NCBI GenBank assembly: GCA_964400165.1
Contig: CAYNSX010000005.1
Coordinates: forward strand, 1-64,000
Reading direction: 5' to 3'
DNA from: CAYNSX01 sp964400165
GTDB taxonomy: Bacteria; Armatimonadota; Hebobacteria; CAYNSX01
DNA length: 64,000 nt
The notes beneath the pieces were generated by a model. It did not search any database. It was given only the letters and a program-made list of their open reading frames with translations, and was not told the DNA's origin. Every line of letters begins with the position of its first letter. The stretch's first letter is position 1. Below, one piece after another: positions 51,592-60,284 of the stretch. Both the position numbers and the translations under genes were made by a program.

Positions 51592-53295
51592 TTGATCCGC
51601 CGAACGACCGTCGTCGCGGCACTGATGCTGGGAATGTGCGCACGGTCTTGGGCCGCCGATATGCTCCAAATCGGCGCGCAGACCGTGCCGCTGCCCGCGC
51701 CCGTCCGGGTTGTCACACTTGAAGGCGGCGACCAGGAATTCCTCGCGCCTGTGCTCCCGTTCCTCGACCGGCTGAACATGGCCGTCGAGGCGGGCACCGA
51801 CGACGCGCACAGCGTCACGATCATTCCGCTGACGGGCGAACGCATTGTGTTCACCCCCGGCCTCGCCAAAGTGAGCACGACCGCCGAACAGGTGGACATC
51901 CCTGTCGCGCCCGTGTTGGAACTGGCGAATGTGACGGACAAAGAGCCGATGCTGTTCGTGCCGGTGCGGGCGCTGGGACGGCTGGCGCATATGTATGTGG
52001 GATGGGATGAGGCGACGCGCACCCTGCGCATCCTGCCCTGGCTGAACAAAGTGTGGACGGAGGAGCGCAACGGGCGCGTGCTGATTCTGGGACAGGCGAC
52101 CGGGCCGTTCTCCGCGCAAGTGAAGCGTCTCGACAATCCGCCGCGGGTGTTCCTCGACTGCATCGGCGTCGCCATCGACCCGCCGAAGGAAGAGCGGACC
52201 GTCGGCCTGGGCAATCTCACGACTCTGCGGATTGCGCAGAACAGCCAATCGCCGCAGACGGTGCGCATCGTGGCCGACCTGCAGGCGCTGGCCGACTTCC
52301 TGCTCGATATTTCGCCGGACGGCACCGCGTTTATCGTGCACCTGCCGAAGACGGGCACCATCCTCCCCGGCGACGCGCTGCCCTTCCAACCGACGCGGCT
52401 CGTGGAACTCTCGGGGCTGAAGTATGTGCCGGCCGACGATGGCACGGGCGAGTTCATCCTGGCAACTTCGGAAAGTGCGGCGGCCACGGGCACTTTCTAT
52501 CCGGCGACTTCGCAGTTGGTGATCGAACTGCCGAACGCGCGCAACGCCGTCACCGAGGCGCTGCAGATTCCCGAGGGCGGGTTCGTGAAGGGGGTTTCGA
52601 TCCACGAGGACCCCGACTCGCGCACGGTGCGTCTCACCGTCGACACGAAGGACCGCGTGATGTACGCGATCCGGCGCACCTACAACGAGTTGCGCATTCG
52701 CATCGGGCAGTTGTCGCTCAAGGACTTGACGATCGTGCTCGACCCCGGCCACGGCGGGCCCGACCAGGGGGCCGTCGGACGCAACGGCTTGCTCGAGAAG
52801 GAAATCAACCTCGACATCGCGCTGCGCGCCATGACGCTGCTCGAAGAAGCAGGCGCGACGGTCGTGATGACGCGCGTCGACGACACGGTTATCACCGGCC
52901 TCTCGAAAGCGCCAGAACTGGCGGCGCGGGTCGCGCTGGCGCACCAAAGCAAGGCCGACCTCTACATTTCGATTCACAATAACTCCTCGGCGAGGCCCAA
53001 TGAGCGCATCGGCACCGAGGTCTACTACACGACCGATTACAGCCGCCGCCTGGCGCAGGTGATGGAATACGAGGTCTCGGCGTCGCTCAAATCGCTGGCG
53101 CGGGGCATATTCGACCGCGGGCTGTTCGTCACGCGGCACACGCTGATGCCGGCGGTGCTGGTCGAAGTCGCCTATCTCAACAGCGACACGGACTCCGCGC
53201 TGCTCGCCGACCCGGACTACCGGCAGCGCGCCGCGCAGGGCATCGTCAACGGCATCGTCCGCTATGTGACGGAGCGCAACGCCGGCCAGCAGTAG
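51592..53295 (+). CDS. N-acetylmuramoyl-L-alanine amidase with AMIN and copper-amine-oxidase-like domains
   Basis: A 567-residue periplasmic amidase. It has an N-terminal signal peptide, a copper-amine-oxidase N-terminal-like stalk (FVPVRALGRLAHMYVGWDEA) at about residues 30-150, and two AMIN-like regions (about 155-255 and 280-370). The catalytic Amidase_3 domain follows, with VLDPGHGGPDQGA (zinc His), LLEKEINLDIA (Glu), ISIHNNSS (His) and VEVAYLNS (catalytic Glu). It cleaves the amide between MurNAc and the stem peptide. TTG 51592 has GGAG five bases upstream. It is followed 58 bp downstream by rph. Confidence 0.93.
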   Translation: MIRRTTVVAALMLGMCARSWAADMLQIGAQTVPLPAPVRVVTLEGGDQEFLAPVLPFLDRLNMAVEAGTDDAHSVTIIPLTGERIVFTPGLAKVSTTAEQVDIPVAPVLELANVTDKEPMLFVPVRALGRLAHMYVGWDEATRTLRILPWLNKVWTEERNGRVLILGQATGPFSAQVKRLDNPPRVFLDCIGVAIDPPKEERTVGLGNLTTLRIAQNSQSPQTVRIVADLQALADFLLDISPDGTAFIVHLPKTGTILPGDALPFQPTRLVELSGLKYVPADDGTGEFILATSESAAATGTFYPATSQLVIELPNARNAVTEALQIPEGGFVKGVSIHEDPDSRTVRLTVDTKDRVMYAIRRTYNELRIRIGQLSLKDLTIVLDPGHGGPDQGAVGRNGLLEKEINLDIALRAMTLLEEAGATVVMTRVDDTVITGLSKAPELAARVALAHQSKADLYISIHNNSSARPNERIGTEVYYTTDYSRRLAQVMEYEVSASLKSLARGIFDRGLFVTRHTLMPAVLVEVAYLNSDTDSALLADPDYRQRAAQGIVNGIVRYVTERNAGQQ

Positions 53296-53353
53296 CGCCG
53301 ACTCACACCGGCGCAGCAGGGTTTCCCGTCTGCCCGCCGAATTCGATGCAGTG

Positions 53354-54067
53354 ATGCCGCGTCGCGATGGCCGAGCCCCGACTGCGTTGCGGCCTGTCCG
53401 GATGACACGGCAGGTCTTGAAGTATGCCGCCGGCTCCTGTCTGATGGAACTCGGCGACACGAAAGTCCTCTGCGCCGCCACCGTCGAAGACGGCGTCGCG
53501 CCCTGGCTGCGCGGGAAGCAGTGCGGGTGGGTGACCGCCGAGTATGGGATGCTCCCAGCCGCGACGCCGGAGCGCTCGCAGCGCGACCGCCAGCGGGGCC
53601 GCAGCCAGGAAATCCAGCGGCTCGTCGGGCGGGCGTTGCGTGCGGTGGTGACGCTTGAATCGCTCGGCGAACGGACCATCTACCTCGATTGCGATGTGCT
53701 GCAGGCCGACGGCGGGACGCGCACCGCGTCGATCACCGGCGCGTATGTGGCGCTGATGGACTGCCTGCGCGGGCTGAAGGCGAAGAATGCCATCAAGACG
53801 ATTCCGGTCAGCGATTCGGTGGCCGCGGTCAGCGTCGGCCTCGTGATGGGCGAGGAAGCGCTCGACCTGAATTACGAAGAAGACTCGATGGCCGCGGTGG
53901 ACATGAATGTGGCGATGACCGGCGGCGGGCGGCTGGTGGAAGTGCAGGGCACGGCCGAGGGCGCGCCGTTCACGCGCGAGGCGCTCGGCCGGCTGCTGGA
54001 TTTTGCCGCGCAAGGCATCGCGGAATTGACCCGCTTGCAGAAGGCGGCGCTGGAGGAGGGGGCCTGA
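53354..54067 (+). CDS. rph: Ribonuclease PH
   Basis: A 237-residue phosphorolytic 3'-5' exonuclease that trims tRNA 3' ends. RPVRMTRQVLKYAAGSCLM, CDVLQADGGTRTASITGAYV and DLNYEEDSMAAVDMNVAMTG are family signatures, and the length is normal. ATG 53354 was preferred to the GTG at 53351. Its stop overlaps the rdgB start (TGATG), the common rph-rdgB pairing. Confidence 0.95.
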   Translation: MPRRDGRAPTALRPVRMTRQVLKYAAGSCLMELGDTKVLCAATVEDGVAPWLRGKQCGWVTAEYGMLPAATPERSQRDRQRGRSQEIQRLVGRALRAVVTLESLGERTIYLDCDVLQADGGTRTASITGAYVALMDCLRGLKAKNAIKTIPVSDSVAAVSVGLVMGEEALDLNYEEDSMAAVDMNVAMTGGGRLVEVQGTAEGAPFTREALGRLLDFAAQGIAELTRLQKAALEEGA

Positions 54068-54666
54068 TGGGGACCAACAACAAGAAGTTCGCGCGCCTGG
54101 TGCTGGCGTCGCGCAACCCGGGGAAGGTGAAGGAACTCACCTCGCTGCTGACGCCGTGCACCGAGACGCTGCTCTCCCTGATTCACTTCCCGGAACTGTC
54201 GCTCACCGCGGAGACCGGCAAGACCTATGAAGAGAACGCCGTCGCCAAAGCGCAGGCCGCGGTGGACGGCACCGGCCTGCCCGCCATCGGCGAAGACACC
54301 GGCCTCGAAATTGACGCCCTCGATCACAAGCCCGGCTTGAACACGCGTCGCTGGGCGGGCACCGACGCCGAGCGCATCAAGCGCGTGCTGAAAGACCTCG
54401 ACGGCCTGCCGCCGACGAAGCGCGGCGCCCGCTTTATTTGCGCGATCGCCTACGCCGACCCCGAGGGCAAAGTCGTCACCGCCAAGGGCGTCTGGAAGGG
54501 CAAGATCGCCGTCGAGCCGCGCGGCCGCGGCGGATTCGGTTACGACTCCATCTTCATCCCCGACGGCAAGCGCCGCACCAACGCCGAAATCTCCATCACC
54601 GACAAGAACCGCATCAGCCACCGCGCCCTCGCCGTCGCCGCCCTCTTCAAGCGCCTGCACATTTGA
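54067..54666 (+). CDS. rdgB: XTP/dITP diphosphatase (RdgB/HAM1)
   Basis: A 199-residue house-cleaning pyrophosphatase that removes ITP/XTP and deoxy forms. LVLASRNPGKVKEL, YEENAVAKAQAA, AIGEDTGLEIDAL and GGFGYDSIF are the nucleotide- and metal-binding motifs; ISHRALA near the end contacts the base. ATG 54067 overlaps the rph stop. It is followed by a palindrome-rich spacer. Confidence 0.95.
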   Translation: MGTNNKKFARLVLASRNPGKVKELTSLLTPCTETLLSLIHFPELSLTAETGKTYEENAVAKAQAAVDGTGLPAIGEDTGLEIDALDHKPGLNTRRWAGTDAERIKRVLKDLDGLPPTKRGARFICAIAYADPEGKVVTAKGVWKGKIAVEPRGRGGFGYDSIFIPDGKRRTNAEISITDKNRISHRALAVAALFKRLHI

Positions 54667-54679
54667 CCCTCACCCCCAG

Positions 54680-54707
54680 CCCCTCTCCCAAGTACTTGGG
54701 AGAGGGG
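54680..54707. repeat. Perfect 28-bp palindrome after rdgB
   Basis: CCCCTCTCCCAAGT at 54680-54693 and ACTTGGGAGAGGGG at 54694-54707 are exact reverse complements with no loop. It probably acts as a transcription terminator or REP-like element. From here to 54883 further imperfect CTCCC/GGGAG palindromes follow and no gene is seen. Confidence 0.85.
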
Positions 54708-54885
54708 TGACCGAATGTCGAGGAGAGGGTTCCCTCGCCATTGTGTCCCCTCCCCCTGACCCCTCCCCACGATGTGGAGAGGGGAATACGGAGAAACGGT
54801 AGATGTGTAGTCCCTCTCCCAAACGGGAGAGGGTGCCCTGCGACGCTTCAGCGAAGCAGGGCGGGTGAGGGGAAACGAAAGCACA

Positions 54886-54966
54886 GCCCCGGCGATGTTT
54901 GCCGGGGTTCCGTTCGCGCCCGCTTCAGCGGGCGCACTCTGTGAGCCCGGGGCTTACAGCCCCGGG
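54886..54966. repeat. Three consecutive hairpins before the tRNA cluster
   Basis: Stem CCCCGGC/GCCGGGG begins near 54886. GCGCCCGC (54916-54923) pairs with GCGGGCGC (54928-54935) across TTCA. CCCGGGGCT (54946-54954) pairs with AGCCCCGGG (54958-54966) across TAC. They lie just upstream of the tRNA-Gly -10 element and could be terminators, attenuators or mobile palindromes. Confidence 0.65.
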
Positions 54967-54972
54967 TAACGG

Positions 54973-54978
54973 TATAAT
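54973..54978 (+). promoter_or_regulatory. Putative -10 element for tRNA-Gly
   Basis: TATAAT at 54973-54978, 25 bp before the tRNA start. The -35 region is weak (CTTACA, 14 bp spacing). Confidence 0.5.
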
Positions 54979-55002
54979 GTGGATGTCCGAAAGCAACCGC
55001 GG

Positions 55003-55078
55003 GCGGGAGTAGCTCAGTTGGTAGAGCATCGGCCTTCCAAGCCGAGGGTCGCGGGTTCGAATCCCGTCTCCCGCTCCA
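55003..55078 (+). tRNA. tRNA-Gly (anticodon TCC)
   Basis: A 76-nt cloverleaf. Acceptor GCGGGAG pairs with CTCCCGC, the anticodon loop CTTCCAA gives TCC reading GGA, the T loop is TTCGAAT, and CCA is encoded. It opens a four-tRNA cluster. Confidence 0.95.
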
Positions 55079-55177
55079 CGACATTGGGGACCAGGAAGGC
55101 AGGGACGCAGGAAGGCGGTGACTTCAGCCGTTCCAGTGTTCCCGCCTCCCCGCCTCCCCGGTTCCTGTCGGTTTGGG

Positions 55178-55253
55178 GCGCCCGTAGCTCAGGGGATAGA
55201 GCAACAGCCTTCTAAGCTGTGGGTCGGAGGTTCGAATCCTCCCGGGCGCACCA
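55178..55253 (+). tRNA. tRNA-Arg (anticodon TCT)
   Basis: A 76-nt cloverleaf. Acceptor GCGCCCG pairs with CGGGCGC, the anticodon loop CTTCTAA gives TCT reading AGA, the T loop is TTCGAAT, and CCA is encoded. Pyrimidine/purine-rich spacers with CAGGAAGG-like units flank it. Confidence 0.95.
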
Positions 55254-55373
55254 TTGATCTGGCAATAGGAAGGCAGGAAGGCAGGAAGGCAGTAACGACC
55301 TGACCGCCTCCCCCGCCTCCCTAAATCACTCCTCACGAGTGTTATCCTTGTGGCGGAACGCACGGTGCCGCAT

Positions 55374-55451
55374 GGTGGCTGTAGCTCAATTGGTCAGAGC
55401 GCTGGACTGTGGATCCAGAGGTTGTGGGTTCAATTCCCACCAGCCACCCCA
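55374..55451 (+). tRNA. tRNA-His (anticodon GTG)
   Basis: A 78-nt cloverleaf including the extra 5' G (-1 at 55374) opposite C73, the histidine identity element. Acceptor GTGGCTG pairs with CAGCCAC, the loop CTGTGGA gives GTG, and CCA is encoded. Confidence 0.95.
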
Positions 55452-55567
55452 ACACGCACGAGAGCAGCGAGCAGAGAGCAGGGAAGAGAAGGTGGGGAAG
55501 ATGGAAGTTCGGGAGGTCGGTTCCCACTTCCCGACGATCCCACTTTCCGATGACCGTGTAATTGCGT

Positions 55568-55642
55568 GGGGGCGTAGCTCAGTGGGAGAGCGCCTGCTTT
55601 GCAAGCAGGAAGTCGGGGGTTCGACTCCCCCCGCCTCCACCA
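55568..55642 (+). tRNA. tRNA-Ala (anticodon TGC)
   Basis: A 75-nt cloverleaf. Acceptor GGGGGCG pairs with CGCCTCC with a G3:U70 pair, the alanine identity element. The loop TTTGCAA gives TGC, and CCA is encoded. It is the last tRNA before the recombinase gene. Confidence 0.96.
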
Positions 55643-55779
55643 AACCCTTGTCCCGTATAGCAAAACGGGCATTTTGCCCCGCAAGCGCTAGAACGAAAGT
55701 TCTCCTGCTTCGCGATTCCGGTGAGGGCGCTCTGCCTGCCTAGCAGGATGTGCATCGGCCTCCGAAAGGGAGGTTCTCG

Positions 55780-56721
55780 ATGCCACTCGCTTTTCCCGCC
55801 CGAACCGGCGCCACTGCGGCCGATGACTTTGACGCGGCCTGGGCCACCTTCTTGCTCCGTTGCCAAGCCCAAGCGCTCTCGCCGCGGACCGTCGCCTGGT
55901 AGCACGAGCGGCTCACTATGTTCCGCCGCTTCCTCGCCGCAAACGCTATGCCCGCCCAGCCCGGCGTCTTGCGGGCCGACCACATCCGGGCGTTTCTCGC
56001 CCACTTGGCCAAGGCGGCCTACAGCTACAGCACCGTAGACGGCTCGTTTCGGGCTTTGAAGTGCTTCTTCCGCTACTTGCACGCCGAGGGCTATTTGCCG
56101 GTAAGCCCAGTGCAAGGCGTCGCCCGGCCCCGGGGCTTCCAGCCCATCGTGCAGGCACTGTCGCCAGCCCAGGTGGAATCGCTGCTCGCCGTTCCGAACC
56201 GCCGGTCGAAGGTGGGCCTGCGCGACCACACCCTGATGGTGCTCATCCTCGACACCGCCCTGCGGATCAGCGAAGCGCTCGGCATCACGCTGTCCGATGT
56301 CGACCTGTCCCAGGGGCTCATCACCGTCATGGGGAAGGGGAGGAAGGCCCGCCAGGTCCCGTTGGGCCGCACCGCCCGCCGCAGATTGGTGCGTTGGCTG
56401 CAACGGCGAGGTGATGTCCCCGGACAGGACCTCGTCTTCTGTACGCGCACCGGCGACCGTCTGCACAAGAATGCCTTCTCCAAGTCCGTCCGTCGCTTCG
56501 GTCGCGTGGCGCGCATCACCGGCGTGCGCGTCAGCGCGCACACGCTCCGACATACCTGCGCGACGATGTATCTGCGCCAGGGAGGCAATCCGCTCTACTT
56601 GCAGCGCCTGCTAGGACATTCCACCCTGGCGATGACCAACCGCTACCTCCAAAGCATCGGCGCCGACGACTTGCGCGCCGCCCACCGCGCTTGCTCGCCA
56701 ATGGACCGCCTTACACCGTAG
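55780..56721 (+). pseudogene. Tyrosine recombinase (integrase/XerD-like) interrupted by an amber codon
   Basis: ATG 55780 has a strong AGGGAGG ribosome-binding site, and the frame encodes a core-binding domain, then TAG at 55900-55902 (codon 41), then continues in the same frame to 56721. The codon falls where LSPRTVAW is followed by HERL, a position usually Tyr in such recombinases, so one point change (TAC or TAT to TAG) explains it. The C-terminal catalytic domain is intact: the Arg of TALRISEALG, the Lys region GKGRKARQ, HTLRH, GHST and NRYLQ. Translation could restart at ATG 55918, giving a 267-residue protein lacking the first helices. It lies 137 bp after tRNA-Ala, a classic integration site. 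Likely inactive, or active only by readthrough. Confidence 0.85.
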
Positions 56722-56850
56722 CGGTCGAAGAGGACTCGGCGTGGCAGGCGCGTTGCCCAGTGCCCATGAAGGTCCCGTCCGCTCAAGAATGCGCTGCGGG
56801 GCATGCAGGTGGAGTCATCGTCGGCAAACCCCGCAGTTGCAGCCCGCCGG

Positions 56851-59463
56851 TCACCACCCTCCGGCAACGATGAATCCCGCCCAAAAACGCGGATGGGAAC
56901 ACCCGGGAAACTGCGCCACCGCCAGCGCCGCCTGTCGCCCCGCCTCCGCGGTGCTCATTCCGTCCGTCAGGTTTCGATGAAAGTGACTCATCCAGAGGGC
57001 CGTCGCCCAGTCGTCGACAGGCCACTGTGCCACCACGACCGAGCGCGATCCCGCCACCAGTGCCGCCCAGGTCAGACCGAGGACGCCCTCCCCGGCGGCA
57101 ACCCGTCCCTGTGCGGTCTCACAAGCCGAGAGAATCAACAAGTCTGCATGCATCTGGAGCCCGGCCAACTCCCACGCGTAGAGAATTCCATCGTCGGACC
57201 CGTCATCGGGGCGTGTCAGCACAATTCCCCCATACATCGGGCTGGCGCTGTTCGCAAACGCATGACTGGCGATATGAATGACCGCAGCGCGCGGGGCCTC
57301 ATCTCGGAAGCGTGCCTCGGTTGCCTCGCGTCCCCGCAAGATAACGGCGCTGCCCGCGATCTTGAGGCCGACTTGCTGCGCTTCGAAATCCGTCCATCCG
57401 TGACTGCCCGCCGGCCCCGCCGCTGTTGCATCGGCGCTGCCCGTGGGTGTGACCACGAGAACATGTCGGGCTTGTTCGATCGCCGCCTCGCTGCTTTTCG
57501 GCCGGCTTGCCAGTGACTCCATCAGGGACGCGCTCGGCAGATAGACGACGGCTGCGTGCGCCAGGAGCGGTGTCCCGCCGACCGGGAGCGCTTGAAAGGG
57601 CAGGTCGAACAACGGTCCCGACGGGGATATCACGATCCGCGTCCGGTCAGTGAGTTCGCCGCCGAACGGTCCGAACAAGAGCGCTCTCAACTCACCGCCA
57701 AGCGACTTGAATTGAGTGTCCGGCCCTTGACAGGCGGCTCGAAAGCGGCTGACGCGCTCCGCCAGGTCTCGCGCCGCAATCGGCAGCGAGTAGGCCTGAA
57801 GTGCAACGGTCCCGTTCGCCGCCCCCCGTGCTGCCGTGCACATGAAGGTCTGCTCGGGTGTCACCAGATAGTCGACGAGCAGGGTGTCAGGGGGAAGGAA
57901 CTGACCAAGACGCGCCGCGTTGAATGGCGCGGCGCCGGTGGTGATCCCGCCCTCCGGGTGCCGCGCCGCCATCAGCACCCAGAACGAGGTCAGGTCTGCC
58001 TGCGCGTCGCGCTGGTCCGCCGGACTGTTCGCCGCCGTTGTCCGATAGCGAAGGCGTTCCAGTTGTTGCTGCTCGTCTGCCGTGAGTTTGGCTTCTCGCC
58101 AGTTGCCGCTCAAGCGGGCCGTCAGCACCCCCTTTTTGGCTCGCTGGATGACATCGAATGCCTGCTCGCGCGCCGCGGCAGTGTTCCGCGCCACCAAAAT
58201 GCGCAAGGCGCCCGCGTACATGTCCATCGGGACTTCCGGCACGAACGCCGAGGCGCCGAGCATCACTTCCTTCCGCTGGAACGCGTGCCACGCCTCGATG
58301 GCAGCCGAGTACTCCCGCAGTGCCGTCGCCTGATCGTTCTGCATCTCGGCGCACTGGGCCAGCCCCACATAGTCCCTGTGCATCTGGTTCGAGTTTTCAA
58401 AGGCGGTATCGTTTGCCAGCGCCCGCGCGAACGCGCGCCGCGCCTCCCCACGATCGCCGCCTGCCCGGTGCGCGTCGCCCAGGAGCCGCAGAAAGCTTGA
58501 TGTCATCGTCTGCATTCCGGGCCTTGCGCACAGGGTGATGCCGTCGTTCGCGTACCGGATTGCCGACTGCCAGTCGCGGGTCGCCATCGCCAATTCAGCC
58601 GTGATGAGCAGTGATTTCGCCCGCGTCACTGGATCGTCGCCCAGCGCAAAATAGCGGGCTGCTTGACTTTTGATGCTCACTGCGGTGGCGGCATGTCCCT
58701 GCGCTTGCAGCACTTGACCTTGCAATTCGAGGCAGTTGGCGTACTCGATGGTGGCCCTGGCTCGGTGGGGAGTATGGTTCGGCATCACCGCTTGCCAATG
58801 GGCAGCGGCGTCGCGAGTCCGGCTGAGCGCTTTGTCATACTCCCCCAACTCATTGAGAATTCGGCCTTGCTGTAACCGCAGGTGAGCCGCGTTGTCTTGA
58901 TCGCCAATCCCCTGAAAGACATCGAATGCTTCGTCTGTCAGCGCCAAGGCCCGCGCATAATCCCCGCGCTCTAACGCAATCGCGCCGCCGAGTCGAAGCG
59001 CCGTGCCAGCCACTCGCAAGTTTTGACAACGCCGTGCCAGCGGCGCCACGGTCTCAAACACCTCCGCCGCCGCCCGCTGCAATCGCAGAGCGAACAGTCG
59101 CGTCCCGTGGTCGAGCAGGAGCGTGGCCGTCGCCGAATCGAACGCCCGACTCCGCTGCACCGTTGATGCGTCGCTGAGGACCTGTGCCCAGTACTCCGCT
59201 TCAGTGAGGTCACCGCGTCGCCACGCCGCCTCAAGTGCCTCCCTGACGCGCCCGAGAAATCCGAGGTCCAGCGACCCAGCATGATCTGCGAGGAGTCGCC
59301 GGGCTTCCTGCGGATTCGCTTCGTGTGCGAGTCGGTTTAGCAGCGACCCCTGGACGCGCGCTCGCAGGATGCTTTCGCCGCGCACGACCACCAGGACCAG
59401 CGCCGCGGCGAGACAAACACCCACCCGTCGCCAATTTGAGCGTGGCACGCAGTCCTCATTCAT
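56851..59463 (-). CDS. TPR-CHAT protease-like protein, membrane-anchored or secreted
   Basis: An 870-residue protein with an N-terminal hydrophobic segment (VGVCLAAALVLVVV) acting as signal or anchor. A helical region with about eight TPR-like units spans about residues 120-450 (for example AAHLRLQQGRILNELGEYDKAL). The C-terminal CHAT domain runs from about 560 to 870. The catalytic dyad is H734 in HIASHAFANSASP and C781 in LLILSACETAQGRVAAGEG, followed by GSRSVVVAQWPV as in caspase-like CHAT peptidases. The target is unknown. ATG 59463 has GAAGG six bases upstream. It is divergent from the small secreted protein gene. Confidence 0.9.
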   Translation of the reverse strand: MNEDCVPRSNWRRVGVCLAAALVLVVVRGESILRARVQGSLLNRLAHEANPQEARRLLADHAGSLDLGFLGRVREALEAAWRRGDLTEAEYWAQVLSDASTVQRSRAFDSATATLLLDHGTRLFALRLQRAAAEVFETVAPLARRCQNLRVAGTALRLGGAIALERGDYARALALTDEAFDVFQGIGDQDNAAHLRLQQGRILNELGEYDKALSRTRDAAAHWQAVMPNHTPHRARATIEYANCLELQGQVLQAQGHAATAVSIKSQAARYFALGDDPVTRAKSLLITAELAMATRDWQSAIRYANDGITLCARPGMQTMTSSFLRLLGDAHRAGGDRGEARRAFARALANDTAFENSNQMHRDYVGLAQCAEMQNDQATALREYSAAIEAWHAFQRKEVMLGASAFVPEVPMDMYAGALRILVARNTAAAREQAFDVIQRAKKGVLTARLSGNWREAKLTADEQQQLERLRYRTTAANSPADQRDAQADLTSFWVLMAARHPEGGITTGAAPFNAARLGQFLPPDTLLVDYLVTPEQTFMCTAARGAANGTVALQAYSLPIAARDLAERVSRFRAACQGPDTQFKSLGGELRALLFGPFGGELTDRTRIVISPSGPLFDLPFQALPVGGTPLLAHAAVVYLPSASLMESLASRPKSSEAAIEQARHVLVVTPTGSADATAAGPAGSHGWTDFEAQQVGLKIAGSAVILRGREATEARFRDEAPRAAVIHIASHAFANSASPMYGGIVLTRPDDGSDDGILYAWELAGLQMHADLLILSACETAQGRVAAGEGVLGLTWAALVAGSRSVVVAQWPVDDWATALWMSHFHRNLTDGMSTAEAGRQAALAVAQFPGCSHPRFWAGFIVAGGW

Positions 59464-59648
59464 TCAGTGCCTTCGCATTCCCCTGTTCGCCGGCAACGCC
59501 TGCCCAGTATAGGCGCTGCGGTCACTGCCCGGGCGCATCTACCGCGATGCCGCCTGGTGGTCTCGCGCTATGCCGGGTTTCAAAAAACCGCCAGCGGGAA
59601 AGCAATCGCTTGAATGGCTGGCGAGGAGAGTCTGCGAGGGAGGTTGCT

Positions 59649-60038
59649 ATGCGTACATCTCGTTTTGTGTTCGCCGGAGTAGCGCTCTGTGGAGTCGTGC
59701 TCCTGTCCGGTTGGCTTGCTCATGCCAGGAGTACCGCTCCGCAGCACGCGCCCGGTGGTCCACCCCCGCTGGTCACAGCCGGTCCGGTCGCACAAGACCC
59801 GAACGGGCCGGAGAATCCCCCCACCGTCGGTCCCAAGGGCTGGGAACAGGTCGAAACCTGGTCGGTTCACTACAGTTCCCACGACCAGCTGAACTACTAT
59901 CACACCAAGCCGGGGGAACTGCGCGAACTGCTCGGCATTCCGCCGGACGGCCCCGTCTATCTGTGTGGGGCCGCCCAGTCGCTGGATGTCTTCTACGTCC
60001 ATATGGCGAGCTGTGCCTTGATCTGCATCGACAACTGA
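59649..60038 (+). CDS. Small secreted protein, possible CHAT partner
   Basis: A 129-residue protein with a strong AGGGAGG before ATG 59649. It has a signal peptide (FVFAGVALCGVVLLSGWL), a Pro/Gly-rich linker (about residues 30-60) and a C-terminal domain with three cysteines, ending in MASCALICIDN. The central part is WSVHYSSHDQLNYYHTKPGE. I recognise no family. Location between the CHAT protease and the sigma factor suggests a substrate or regulated effector, an inference from context only. Confidence 0.72.
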   Translation: MRTSRFVFAGVALCGVVLLSGWLAHARSTAPQHAPGGPPPLVTAGPVAQDPNGPENPPTVGPKGWEQVETWSVHYSSHDQLNYYHTKPGELRELLGIPPDGPVYLCGAAQSLDVFYVHMASCALICIDN

Positions 60039-60225
60039 AGCCGACCGGAGCGCCCACGCGACGGGGCGCCAGGTCGTGTTGTCGGGTAGACGCTGATTGC
60101 AGCAATGCGCCGAGCGAGCGACGCGCTCGGCGTTTCCATGTGTGCCAAGGCACCGACCGGGCCTCAAGTTTACCGTTCGAGCGCCCTCGGCCCGCAATTC
60201 ACAAGTGCTCGCCTCCCTCACTCGC

Positions 60226-60231
60226 TATAAT
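60226..60231 (+). promoter_or_regulatory. Putative -10 element for the sigma/anti-sigma unit
   Basis: TATAAT at 60226-60231, 54 bp before the proposed CTG start. The nearest -35-like hexamer, TTCACA at 60198, is too far (22 bp). GGGAGGGGAGGG lies just before the start. Confidence 0.4.
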
Positions 60232-60284
60232 CCGAGTCATCCTGCCATCGAGCTCTGCACCGGCACAACAGGGAGGGGAGGGCG

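Noticed and set aside
55261..55300. Pyrimidine/purine-rich tandem units (CAGGAAGG-like) between tRNA genes
   Set aside because: Short and imperfect, best explained as spacer drift; not reported as a separate element.
55900..55902. TAG recoded as a sense codon
   Set aside because: Several intact genes in the window end with TAG and no suppressor tRNA is seen, so pseudogenisation or sequencing error is simpler.
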